A program made the position numbers and the translations under genes. Shown here piece by piece: positions 23,193-33,553 of a stretch of 64,000 bases of DNA (the stretch's first letter is position 1; every line of letters begins with the position of its first letter). Under the pieces are notes generated by a model. It saw only the letters and a program-made list of their open reading frames with translations, had not been told where the DNA came from and made no database searches. The stretch covers positions 124,001 through 188,000 of the forward strand of contig JAJTTP010000005.1 of assembly GCA_023313575.1 (NCBI GenBank), read 5' to 3'. Source of the stretch: Eutypella sp. D-1 (lineage: Eukaryota > Ascomycota > Sordariomycetes > Xylariales > Diatrypaceae).

Positions 23193-23683
23193 GTCTATTC
23201 GACATACCAGGACAACGCCTCCCGCTTTTCCGATCGTTAGGACTATAACTCAGAGCCTGCCACTTTGGCTGGCAAGGATGGCATCAAGAACCGTTGCTCG
23301 GGGCCTAGAGCTGGAGACGGTGAGTTGCCTCTGTCATTGATATCGATTCAATCAGGAAAAAAATCACTTAAAACATTAGACATGTAAATTCGATCTAGCT
23401 GTTTCGAAGTCGGGTCGATACGCCTGTGGCTGCGCACGAAGGCAGATCCAAGCCGGATTTTCCTACGCTCATGGAGCGAAAGCTCACGGCCAGCCCGAAG
23501 AACGTTTCGGGCCTACAGTGGTCCCGTGAGTACCTTCGCGACGAGGCTATCCTAATGACATCCGCGGGCACTGATACCACAGGGATAACCACTATGGTTG
23601 ACCTCTTCAACTGTCCAATAGTAATGGTGCATGCCATTATCACGATAGAAAATCTTGACGCGATGGCGAGTGGTGGCCGATAA
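23193..23683 (+). pseudogene. Second cytochrome P450 fragment (truncated)
   Basis: The plus strand reads PPAFPIVRTITQSLPLWLAR, then MASRTVARGLELET, which is the typical F-to-G helix region of fungal P450s. An intron-like gap follows (GTGAGT donor near 23320, CTAG acceptor near 23398). Next come HEGRSKPDFPTLMERKL and, near 23555-23580, the I-helix oxygen-binding motif AGTDTT preceded by LRDEAILMTS. After that the frame loses family resemblance and ends at 23683. No ExxR, PERF or haem-Cys segment is found downstream, nor an N-terminal anchor upstream, so only the middle third survives. Confidence 0.6.
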
Positions 23684-25232
23684 GTGCGCATCGCCCAGCC
23701 TAATGCATTCATCGATGTTTTGGGTCTGCGTAATATGGGTACAGCTGGTCTTCCACGCAGCCACGTCAAGCGCGACCCGGGAGCTTGGGTCGGAAGCTAT
23801 TGCGGCGTGGCGTAACGCGCCATGACCTCGGCCGTGAACACCGACCCGCCGATCCCATCGACCGGCCTTGCAACGGCCATGCGAGCACACTATTCATTAT
23901 CACCTGTCAAGTCTCCGGGAGATGAATTGACGTTGTTGGGTGATTGTGGGCGAAACTCGAGGTTTTCCTTTCCCGCCCAGACTAGGAAACAACCATATGT
24001 CGTACCCAACAACTCCGAGTACCGAATCCTAGGCGTAAAGGAAATGAGTTCAAGCGCACAGCCTACTAACTATTGTATAACGACACGCTCAGTGGATTAT
24101 ATATGGGCTCATATAAGAGTTACATTGCACAAGTCAAAGATACGACACTACTACAGTAGTTATAACTAAGTATGTAAGTAATCACTGCAAGCGCGGGAAG
24201 ATTCAGGATTTCTGCATCAACTAGCGCACAGAGCCATACCTAAAATAAACCACAGGATATGATAAAGGAACGCCCTACGCCTCGTTGGGCAAGACTTGGC
24301 CGGGCCCAGGATTCACGGACGGATTCCATGCGCCCATATAACTCCGTAATACGCGTGCGGTGATTGGTTCTGCGGCGGGCGCAATGCCGAAAGAGCTCCA
24401 CGGCGCATGGCTCGTGTCCGGGAGACTAATGTTAGACGCAACCGTACAATTTTGGGGGGAGCAATTTCGTAATTGGGCGGCGGCCCGTGTTCCTAGCTCG
24501 ATATAGAAGGAGGGTCCTTATAAGGATTAGCGGGTTCGATGATATTCATGCTCAAAGGATTCTCTTGTTATAGCATTGGGCTTCTTCCTGGCTATTATGT
24601 ATAGGTTTCTCACGATATGTTGGTGGCCGACTCCTCGCCTACAGCCAACGAGAGGCACAGCCGAGGTATAAAAATAAAGATGATCAAGGAAGGAAGGGAC
24701 TAAAAGGCTGTTCAAGAAATGGATGGCTTGCATCACACATTTTCTTATTGGCTTGGGCATCCGATATAACCATGTCTGCCATGTTTACAGGGGATCTAGC
24801 CCCGGCCACGTTGGACAATGTCCAGCATTCGAACTTGCCCCCCTGGCCCCCAATCCTTCTCAATGCGACCTTAACCGTGATGGGTATGCATTGTGCCGTC
24901 GCAAAAAGGCGCCAGCTAGATGCCCAGGAACCCACTAGCCAACACAGTTAGGTATAGCTGCGCGGGATGGGTATGGGGAAGCGTTTCGGCATCCACGAGA
25001 TGATGCTGGGGGTCTGACTCCGTGGTCTACAAATGGAGCAGTACATATAGGCGATATGTTCCGACCGAGACATTCGGTTTACGAGTTTCCCCCTCTTCGT
25101 ACTTAACCAAGCTATTCATCGATCTTCGCTTCTATTTCCTCGCACCAAGTGGGCACGTACCCCGGGTAATACATCCTGCTTTCCATCTTCTCCCACGTCT
25201 CACGGCCGGTAAATCTCGAGGTGAAACCCAAG
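23684..25232. other. Intergenic, no gene seen
   Basis: Overlapping short frames on both strands around 24684-24951 show no domain. The missing 3' half of the P450 fragment was looked for here and not found. Confidence 0.5.
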
Positions 25233-26080
25233 ATGCAGATCTCCGTAATATTTCTGTCGCTCGTCGCGACCGGGTCCGCGATGCCCCAGTTTCTGGCAGC
25301 CGCAGCCCGCTCCGTCCAGCCCTGGGTCGCGCCTGGCCCCTCCGACTCCCGTAGTCCCTGCCCGATGCTCAACACGCTGGCGAACCACGGCTACTTGTGA
25401 GTTAATCCATCCATCTACATTCTAATCCAGACCAAAAAGACAGAGTAAACTGACCGCGTCGCGATGAGAAAAAAAGGCCACACAGCGGGAAGAACCTGAC
25501 GGTGCAGGACATAGCAGAGGCATGCCAGACGGCGCTGAACTTCGACGTGGGGTTCGGGCTGCAGCTGGGTGCGGCGGCGTTCCAGCTGCTGGGGGGCAAG
25601 GAGACGATCGACCTGGAGGACCTGAACACGGCAGGCGCGACAGAGCACCGGGCATCGCTGACTCGGGACGACGCCGGCGAGGGTCGCGACAGCCTACACC
25701 TGAACCCGGACCGTCTGCGCGCTATGCTCGACGACAGCGACGACCCGGACTACCTGACCGTGGCGTCGCTGGCGAAGACGAGAGTCCGCGTCCAGGCGGC
25801 CTCGGGTCCGCCGCCCCTCGAGGGTACCGGCCTCACCATGGCCCTCGGCGAGTCCGGCCTGCTACTGCTCTCCATGGCGGAGGGTCCCGTATCCGACCCC
25901 GTCGACATCGCCGCCCTTCGCGCCCCGAAGAACCGCGTCTCCGCTTGGTTACTTACTGAGGAGCTCCCCGTCGAGTTTGGCTGGCAGCCGGCCTCGCGCG
26001 CGCTGACTATCGCCGACGTCGCGACCCTGAGCCGGGCCGTCGTCGCCGCGGAGATAGAAATTGCTGGATTGATAAGTTGA
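25233..26080 (+). CDS. Chloroperoxidase-like haem-thiolate peroxidase
   Basis: Two exons, 25233-25396 and 25486-26080, joined in phase 2 by an 89-nt intron; 252 aa. A short N-terminal hydrophobic segment (ISVIFLSLVATGSA) is a probable signal peptide, implying secretion. SPCPMLNTLANHGYF (Cys43) is the proximal haem-thiolate PCP motif of the chloroperoxidase/peroxygenase family (Peroxidase_2). GKNLTVQDI, LEDLNTAGATEH, LNPDRL, DYLTVASLAKTR and ALGESGLLL follow in family order; Glu177 in GESG fits the distal catalytic Glu. The usual Glu-His-Asp reads Glu-His-Arg (108-110). Likely reaction: H2O2-dependent halogenation or oxygenation of organic substrates. It is very GC-rich compared with the DNA to its left. 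It sits at the end of a run of metabolic gene relics and may have belonged to the same pathway. Confidence 0.87.
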
Positions 26081-26889
26081 GGAGGATGAAAAGGAACCGG
26101 TTCCCTGCGGTTGGATGGATTCTTGCTTCCACATGTATGCGTATCTCCATAAAATAATGACATAATACCCAGCGCGAAAAAATATAAAAAGATAAACGAA
26201 AAAAAGCGTTGCCCATATACGTACATTGACGTGCCGTAGTCCTTTGATTCACGCTGGAAACCGAGGCAACTGAATAGACTTATTGCGTACGTAAGCTAAA
26301 CCTTCGCTGCCGATGTCTGATACCAGATTCGCTTCTCCCTACAAAATGTGAAAAAGTAGTCCCAACAGGAGACGGCCTGCTGTGACAAAGTGAGGTGCTT
26401 ATATATAGCCTACGAGACACCATCGGGTGGGAAATAACCCAACCGCGCTGGTAAAAGAAATGCGTACCGAGTGTAGCTAGTCAATGGATAATGTATACGG
26501 CTTGTGGACTTGTACATATAAATATATCGTGACTGTGTCCAAATCACCTACGGTGCCTATCACCCTCGAGTTCCTGAATAGCTAACGCCCCGGCATGCTT
26601 CTTCGGCGTCCTGCTTTGCTCAGATACATGTACGAAGGGCTTGTAAGTGCTAGCTCTATAATATGATGAGATAAAACATGTATTTCGTATAACCCCCCCG
26701 AAAGACGCCTTCCTAGACATCTACTATCACATGCAACTACTTAGGCAGATAGCTCATAAACTCATCATCAGGTAAACCTACATACCTACGCTATTTGCTT
26801 AGTGATCTAGTCAACCCTTCGACTAAAAGACCTGCCGGTAAACCCGCATGCTATCCACATATCCATCCCCCTTTTCTCCCCCAGTCGTC
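26081..26889. other. Shared 3' intergenic region
   Basis: The 0.8 kb between two convergent genes has no coding frame. It should hold both 3' ends and poly(A) signals. Confidence 0.6.
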
Positions 26890-28880
26890 TCAGACCTCGA
26901 ACACCTCACCAACGCCGTATCCGGCGAGGCGACGGCTCTCGACGAGGTCAAGGCGCCAGCCCTCCCAGTTCTTGAGGCCGCGCTTGAGGTCCCGGATGCG
27001 CTCGAGGCGACGACGCGCGTCCTCCTCCTGGGCGCGGCGGAACGCGTCCTCGTCGAACTCGAAGTCCTCGTCGTCGAGGAAGCCCGTGTCGTCGGCGGCC
27101 CCCGAAGCGGCTCTCGGCCTCTCCTTACTACCGCCGAAACTACTGCGGTGGTGGTGGTCGTCGCCCGCGCCGGTGAGCGCGTTGATGCCGCTTGCGAAGA
27201 AGTCGCCGAAGCCCCTGGATCGGGCGGCGGAGGCGGGTGAGGCCAGGCCGCCGGCGCTGCCGAGGTCGATGTTGGTGAAGCCCGGACTCGTGGGGTCGAC
27301 CCGGAGGCCCTTGCCCTTGCCCTGAGCGTCGTCGGCGTCGCCGCCGCCAAACTCCATGTCCTTGCGACGCTGGTGCCAGATGCCACGGCGCAGGTCGTAG
27401 ACCTCGGCCTCGAGGTCGCGGATCTTCTTGCTCATGCGCTCGCGCTCCTCGTCCTCGAGCTCGTCGACCCCGTCGTCATCGCCCCCGCCCTCCGCGGCGT
27501 CGCGCTTGCGGAGACGGGCGTTCTCGGCCTCGAGGCGGTCGGCGGCGGACCGGGCGTCGCGGGCCTCCTTCTCGGCGCGCTCCTTCTCCTTGCGCAGGGC
27601 CTGCGTGCGGCTGTCGTGCTCCTTGTGCAGGGTGCCGAGGGCAGCGACCTTCTTGTCGAGGGCGTCGGCGCGGCGCTCGAGCTCGGCCTTCTCGGCGCGC
27701 AGGGACTCGGCCTCGCGCTCCAGTGTGTGCGCCTTGGTCTCCGCCGAGGAGCGCGCGCTGCCCTCCTTGACGGCCCGCTCCGTCGCCCGCTCCAGGTTGC
27801 GCTTCAGATCATCGCGCTCCCGCTGCGCCTTCATCGCCGCCTGCTCGGCCCGCGCCAGCTTCCCCTCCAGCGCCACGATCTGCTCCTTGTCGGTGCCGCC
27901 GGCTGACGCCTGGCGCTCGGCCTGCGCGCGCAGCCGCGAGATCTCGAGCTCCATCGTCTCGATCGTCGCGGACTTGGATTCGAGCTGTGCTTGCAGCTCC
28001 CCCGCAGGGGGGGAGTTCATAGCGATCGATGGCGAGGAGCCGTGGCGCCTACTGGCGGCCGACTGAAGCTGGGCATTCTGGCGCTGTAGGGCGGCAATCT
28101 CGGATTTCTGTGTTGGGTTCAAGCGTGTTAGTCTTACGTTGTCTTGTAGGTTAGGGCGGGTAAAGTGGTGTGCCATTTGTGTGCCATTTTAACATACCAG
28201 CTTCTCAACTTCGCTATCGGACGCACCGTCCTTCTTTCCATCGCCATCAGCCTCCCGGAGCTCAGCAAGCTCCTCCTCGGCCTTCCTCCATTGCTTCTCG
28301 GAGTCTGCGGCCTCCTTGGCAAGACGCTTGTTCTCCTTTTCGAGGTCCTCGATGCGCGCGACTTGCTTGCGGTAAATCTCGGGGGCGGTATCGCCATCGG
28401 AGTTCGGGGCAAATCCGGTGGGCGAGAGGGGGCCCTGACGGAAGGAGGAAGAGCGAAGCTTGGACTGTTTGGACAGCGAAGGCGGGGATGCGGCGGTAGG
28501 GGATGGCGGGTTCTCTGTCGGTGTCTCCGCGACGGTCTTGGATTCTTCCTTTTCCTTTTCCTGTTTCTCTTCCTCTTCTGCCGGAGCTTCTCCTGCCGGC
28601 GCTTCTTCTTTTTCCTCTTCTTTCTCTTCGGGCGCGGGTTCTTCTGCGGCGGCTGCACTGCTTGAGGCCTCTGCTTCTGATTTCGCGGGTTCCGTGGGCT
28701 CCTCCTTGGCTCCCTTCTTGCCGCCCTTTTTATTTTTCTTCTTCAATTGTTCTACCTAAGGACGAACGGGATCAGCGCTGGACTAGAATTGGGAGATGGA
28801 AAGCTCGGGTATCGGATTGAGCGCACTCTCTTCTTGGCGGCCGCCAGCTTCTCGGCCTTCGCCTTCTCCTCATCGGCCAT
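26890..28880 (-). CDS. Long coiled-coil protein with acidic N-terminus
   Basis: Three exons: 28880-28827, 28755-28198 and 28107-26890. The introns are 71 and 90 nt (the second has an AGACTAACAC branch), both phase 0; about 609 aa. The start MADEEKAKAEKLAAAKKR is followed by a Lys-rich stretch, a Glu/Ala/Pro low-complexity segment, and then a nearly continuous coiled coil from about residue 125 to 440 with heptad-like Leu, Glu and Lys/Arg. After it come a linker with DFFASGINALTGAG, a His run (HHHH) and an acidic patch, ending WRLDLVESRRLAGYGVGEVFEV. Fungal databases often call such proteins M-protein-repeat-like. A structural or Golgi/vesicle-tether role is possible but there is no GRIP-type tail. 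Several long antisense frames here result from GC-rich codon bias. Confidence 0.85.
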
Positions 28881-29564
28881 GATCGAAGCGGGCTTTTCCG
28901 GTAAAATGTGAAGTTGGCTTTTTGCTGCTGAGACAACTAGATCCAGCTTGGTGTTGTTTTGTTTGTTTGTGAGTTATGCACAGTGAGTATGTACTCAGGT
29001 GGTGCGGTGGTAGTGATGGTGGTGATGGTGGTGGTGGTGGTAGTGGTGCTGTACTGGGCTGGGGATGACAGTTTGTCACTTCCAGATTCAAGGTTGTCTG
29101 GAAACCTTAGTGGGCATCAAATCAGTCTTTACATCCTACCTACGAGAACCTAGGTACCTAGCTTAGGCAGGTAGCTACAGTAGGCACTTGCAGCTTCTCG
29201 GGAGGAGCTCCCGCAGCCAGCGGCAGCGGCACGCAGGGAGGGCACTTACGCTAGGAAAACCATAAATAGCGCTGTACATCGTACCTAGGCACTACGCAGA
29301 CATGTGGGCCTTTATCAAGTTTCCAGTACAACACACTTTGCCCCTCACCTCGATTTACTGTACCTAGCTTGAGCTCTAGTAGTCTCCGGGTACTTAGTAC
29401 GTATTCATCTCTGTGTACCGTAATCAGGGAACTATCACATGTCGATTTCACCAGTTGCGAAACCCAGAAGTTGAAGGGATCTCCAAACATATCAGCGCTG
29501 TTGGTGTAAAGCCGGCCATACCATTTTTTATTCGGCGTAATTGTCTCTGTCTCGTCCTCTCTTG
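28881..29564. promoter_or_regulatory. Divergent promoter region with GGT repeats and palindromes
   Basis: A 0.68 kb stretch between divergent starts. It contains a GGT/GAT trinucleotide-like repeat at 28998-29048 and ACCTAGGTACCTAGCT at 29148-29163. Both genes may be controlled from here; no specific factor site is assigned. Confidence 0.45.
28998..29048 (+). repeat. Imperfect GGT-rich microsatellite
   Basis: Repeated GGT units interrupted by GAT and AGT, about 50 nt, in the leader or promoter of the minus-strand coiled-coil gene. Confidence 0.7.
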
Positions 29565-30712
29565 ATGCGCCGATTTCTCTCCACCATGACTCGAGCTACC
29601 ACCCGGAGGCGGTTTGCTCCCCTGAAGGAGTCATCAGTAGGGGGAGTTGGGGATAGCGAATTACCCAAATTACGGGGGATAGTGTTCGATGTGGACGGTA
29701 CGCTCTGGTGAGTCTTGATGCTCTTCCCCGTCTCTTTTTTTTTCTTCGCAATTTTATCTCTCATCTGTGCACGTTCGGAAATTTTGGAGGGTTACCACCT
29801 CTCTCACATGATGCCCCGGAACCAAGCTCCGCGCCTGCATGGAGGGGCTGTCATGCTTGAACCCCCCCGGCCCCCTTTCCAGCCAAATATCCAATTTTCG
29901 AGTTGAAAAAGCAAGACATGTGTAACCAGCCAACAAAAAAGAAGACTACCTCGCTAACAAGCCACCACCTCAGCGAGCCACAAAACCACATGTTCGCAGA
30001 GATGCGGGCGGCACTAGGCGGGATCCCGAAGACGACGGACATCCTGGAGCACGTGTACGGGTTAGCGACGGAAGCGGAGCGGGAGGCGGGGATGGAGGCG
30101 GTGCGGGCGGTCGAGCGGCGGAGCATGGCGGAGCAGCGGGCGCAGCCCGGCCTGGGCGAGCTGATGGCGCACCTCGAGGACGTCCGCCGTCTGCCCAAGG
30201 CCATCTGCACCCGCAACTTCGACGCCCCCGTCGACCACCTGCTCTCTACCTTCCTGCCCGGCCGCCGCTTCCACCCCGTCGTCACCCGCGCCTTTCGCCC
30301 CCCGAAACCCGATCCCGCGGGTATTCTGTTCATCGCGCGCTCCTGGGGTCTCGTGAGGCCGGTTGGCGGCGCCGGGGAGGGAAAGGTGGAGAAGAAGACG
30401 CAGCAGCTCGTGCAAGCGGCGCATGAGGGCTCCGAGGCCGAGACTCGCGGGGCGCTGGGCGAGCGAGAGGGGGAGGAGGAGGAAGTCGGCGATGCGAGCG
30501 GGCTGATCATGGTGGGCGACTCGCTAGACGACATGACGGCGGGGCGGCGGGCCGGCGCCGCCACCGTGTTGCTGGTCAACGACGAGAACCGCCACCTCGC
30601 CGACCACGCGCACACCGACCTCGTCATCTCCCGCCTCGACGAGCTCATCCGCGTCCTCGACGACGGGTTTGTCGGCAGAGAGATCCATCCCGCCCCGCCG
30701 TCTGAGGAATAG
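29565..30712 (+). CDS. HAD-superfamily hydrolase (subfamily IA-like phosphatase)
   Basis: Two exons, 29565-29707 and 29974-30712, joined in phase 2 by a 266-nt intron with branch CGCTAACAAG; 293 aa. Motif I is FDVDGTLC (about residues 43-50), with both Asp of DxD; the Cys comes from the splice junction and continues EPQNHMFAEMR as in the family. CTRNF is the motif II region, FRPPKPDP supplies the motif III Lys, and MVGDSLDDM gives the motif IV acidic residues. An insertion of low-complexity Glu/Gly sequence precedes motif IV. The first 20 residues (MRRFLSTMTRATTRRRFAPL) are basic with no acidic residue, which fits a mitochondrial presequence. Substrate is unknown; phosphoglycolate-phosphatase-like is the nearest general label. 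Confidence 0.88.
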
Positions 30713-31757
30713 AGGTCTTTATTTGAGTGCGAGGGCTACAGAAGAAGAAAAGCAAAGAAGGAAGGGGGGAAGGAGGGACGGAAAGTTCCCGTTACTGTGA
30801 ATAGATAGTTGGGCCGGTGGGGGTGATCGCATTCTGCGTTGTCTCCCTCCACCTTCCTACGCGGAATGAGCGTCTGCATGATCGACGCTCGCTATATAGA
30901 CGCGATAGAGTACTGTAGAAGGGGAGGTAAATCCTGGCCTCTGGGTGTGATCTAAAATTCGTACACATATATACATATATGCTTTATACCATAGTTGGCT
31001 TTACAACGACAAGAGTTTATGGAGAAGTGTCGATTTAAGATCTGCTTCATGTATATAAGGAACAAAAAATCAGTAGCAATCTACGTAAGGAACAGATTTG
31101 CGGCAAGACATGACTTAGGGCTTGAAAGGCGTGGGTGTTACATGAATTTTTAAGTCTACTTCATAACCGGGATGCCCATTATTACCAGGGGGAGGGGGGG
31201 GGGGGGAAGATTCACCACAGCACACATACATCATGAGCAGGTAAGTTATGTCCGGAGCAACCAAAGGTCTACTGAGCCTGCTATTTGTCGACCTAGTCTA
31301 CTCGTTCATTCCTACCTGCCTGGACGGATTTGCCCACCAAACCCCCGATAGCTCCTGTTACACATACACGGACTAGATGGTCAGCTCTATCTAGTTTTTG
31401 TTTGCTTTGTTTTCCTTGTGGAGATGTTCTCCCCCCGGCCGCGACCGCCCCCCTCCCTCCCGGTTATCTTTTCCGCCGCAATATCTACAGGAACCACATC
31501 CATCCGATTCCGGCACACCACCAGTAGCTACCGGAATTAGACCAAATAGTGTGGGTTAGCCCCAGCTGCTCTATGAAGATTCGTGTACATTTCTTTTTTT
31601 TTTTGCCGAGGCCCTGCTGTTGGATCTCTAGCACCTAGATGTGAGCCGTCTTACTCGAGCAGTTCTCGAACTCCTCCCAGCAACCCATCTAGACCGAGAT
31701 GATGGCTGAAGACAGAGGGTGGGGGGCGGTGCTAAATGAAGAAGGAAAGCGGTGCCG
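30713..31757. other. Shared 3' intergenic region
   Basis: Between convergent genes; no coding frame. A G-rich run occurs at 31188-31206. Confidence 0.6.
31188..31206 (+). repeat. G-rich run
   Basis: A GGGGG-A-G run of 19 bases. Confidence 0.75.
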
Positions 31758-33553
31758 CTATCGAGGTTGAGAATATCCATAGCTACCGTTCGACGGCAGG
31801 AAAGCCTGTCGTCGGTTCTCTCTCCGTGGGTCGTCGGGGGTGGATTTCCTCGGGGGAGCGGGGGGCAACGGGCCGCCGGGAGGAGCGGGCCGGACAGGCA
31901 AGGTGAAAGTTGTACCGGAAGACCCCGAAGGATGCGAAAGGTCAGGCGTGACAGACGCTTTCGGGATGGAACCTGCTGTGACAGCCCTCTGGCCCATTCC
32001 AGGATGCGCGCTGGATCCGGCCACACGGCTGCTGCTGCCATGGCCGCCATTGCGCGTGGGGGAGCGGTTCTGCGAATGTGTGTGGTCCCTCGGTGAAGCA
32101 ATGGCGCCGGCGATGGGGATCTCGCCGGAAGTGGGTGTGTAGGCGTTGTTGCCGTCGTTCTGGTAGCTCGGGGAGTCACTCGATCTCAGAAGTTCCTGGG
32201 TCGAAGGTGAAAGTTGTGGCGCGAGGTGTGATTTGCGGTTGTCCCGCTCCATGAGACCAACAGCCCACGCTCGAAGATCCACCGGTGTGCGCTTGGCTGC
32301 TTGTACGAAAGCATCGTGGTCCTGACAAGAAACAAGTCTATTAGTAAATTAATTCTCTTAGGGTGATTGATTAGGTTCTGTCTTACAAAGAGCTCTTGGG
32401 GCGTTGGCCGCTCATCGGGAACCTTGGATAAGCACTTCTGGATCATGTCCTCTAGGATCGACGGGAACGCGTCACTCTTGGGCAACTTAGGCGCCGGTTC
32501 GTGCACGATCTGCTGCAGAAGATCAAGGATACCGGCGGGTGCGCCATCGCCGTCGGATAACTGCTCGCTCGCGGCGAAAGGGAACTTGCCAATAGCCAGT
32601 TCCATTATCGAAAGACCGAAACTCCACACATCCGACTTGACCGTGTACTTCTCGCCCTGAATACGCTCCGGCGCCATGTAAGTCGATGTACCGACGAACG
32701 TGTCGGCGATCGAGTTGACAAGTTCTCCTGATACTCCGAAATCGCAAAGCTTAATATGGCCTTTCGAGTTCGTCAGGATGTTGGAAGGCTTGATATCGCG
32801 GTGCATTATATGCAACTTGGAGTACAGGTAGGTGAGGCCGCCGAGAGTGGCTTCGGCGATCTTGCCTAGTACGTCGACACGGATAGGTCCGAACACTCGG
32901 GAGACTCTGTCAAGTGATCTATAGCCGTCTTGTTAGGTTGTGGTTGACATCTTGGATCGGCCGGGGATTATCACTCACCCAACGTCCATGTACTCCATAC
33001 ACATTATCACGTCATTATGCTCGTTCAGGAAGGCACCGTAGAAGGTGACGATATAATCGGAATGGCACCCATGCATAATTTGGAGCTCACGCACGATTCT
33101 TCTTCGCAGTTCCTTTTTGGCTTCGACGTGTATGACCTGGGCAGGGCCGATGTTAGCGTGTCTACTTCAATACTTCACGAATAAAAGAGTCGACTGCGAG
33201 AGAGACTTCGAGGAGACTTCGAGAGAAGACACAAAGAGGAAAACAAAACCTACCTTCCGGGCCATGGTGGTACCTGTAGGCAAGTGTTTAACTTTGCTGA
33301 CAGTTCCTCCATTTCCGGACCCCAACTCCTTCACGATCTCGATGTCCTCGGGCTTGAGGTCAAGATTGAACTCTATTCCAATCTCGAGTTGAGCCTCCTG
33401 TCCGGCTTCTTCAGCCCTCGAACCACCAGCACCCCAACCGGGCTTCTGATCGCTGCTGCCGCTATTCGAGGAGGCTTTCGGGGCGGCAGGGGTAAGGGCG
33501 AGACCCTTGACGTTCTTGCGCTTCATGGAGCGCGGGGCGAATGAGTCAGTCAT
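31758..33553 (-). CDS. MAP kinase kinase, Ste7/MST7 type
   Basis: Four exons: 33553-33254, 33136-32979, 32918-32387 and 32321-31758. The introns are 117, 60 and 65 nt, with phases 0, 2, 0; 517 aa. The N-terminus carries [10 protein letters not shown], the basic-hydrophobic MAPK-docking motif seen in fungal Ste7-type kinases. Kinase features: Gly-rich loop GSGNGG (78-83), Lys100 in MARKVIHVE, catalytic HRDIKPSN (about 192), DFG (about 212), activation-loop SIADT with phosphorylatable Ser and Thr (about 222 and 226), and [13 protein letters not shown]. The C-terminal 150 residues are Ser/Pro-rich and probably disordered. It should phosphorylate the Fus3/Kss1/PMK1-type MAPK that controls mating, hyphal fusion and, in pathogens, infection structures. 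PBS2 or MKK1/2 assignment is less likely because of the S-I-A-D-T loop. Confidence 0.92.

Noticed and set aside
27373..28066. Long plus-strand frames (up to 212 codons) opposite the coiled-coil gene
   Set aside because: They are antisense shadows of GC-rich third-position codons, with low-complexity Ser/Arg or Leu/Val composition.
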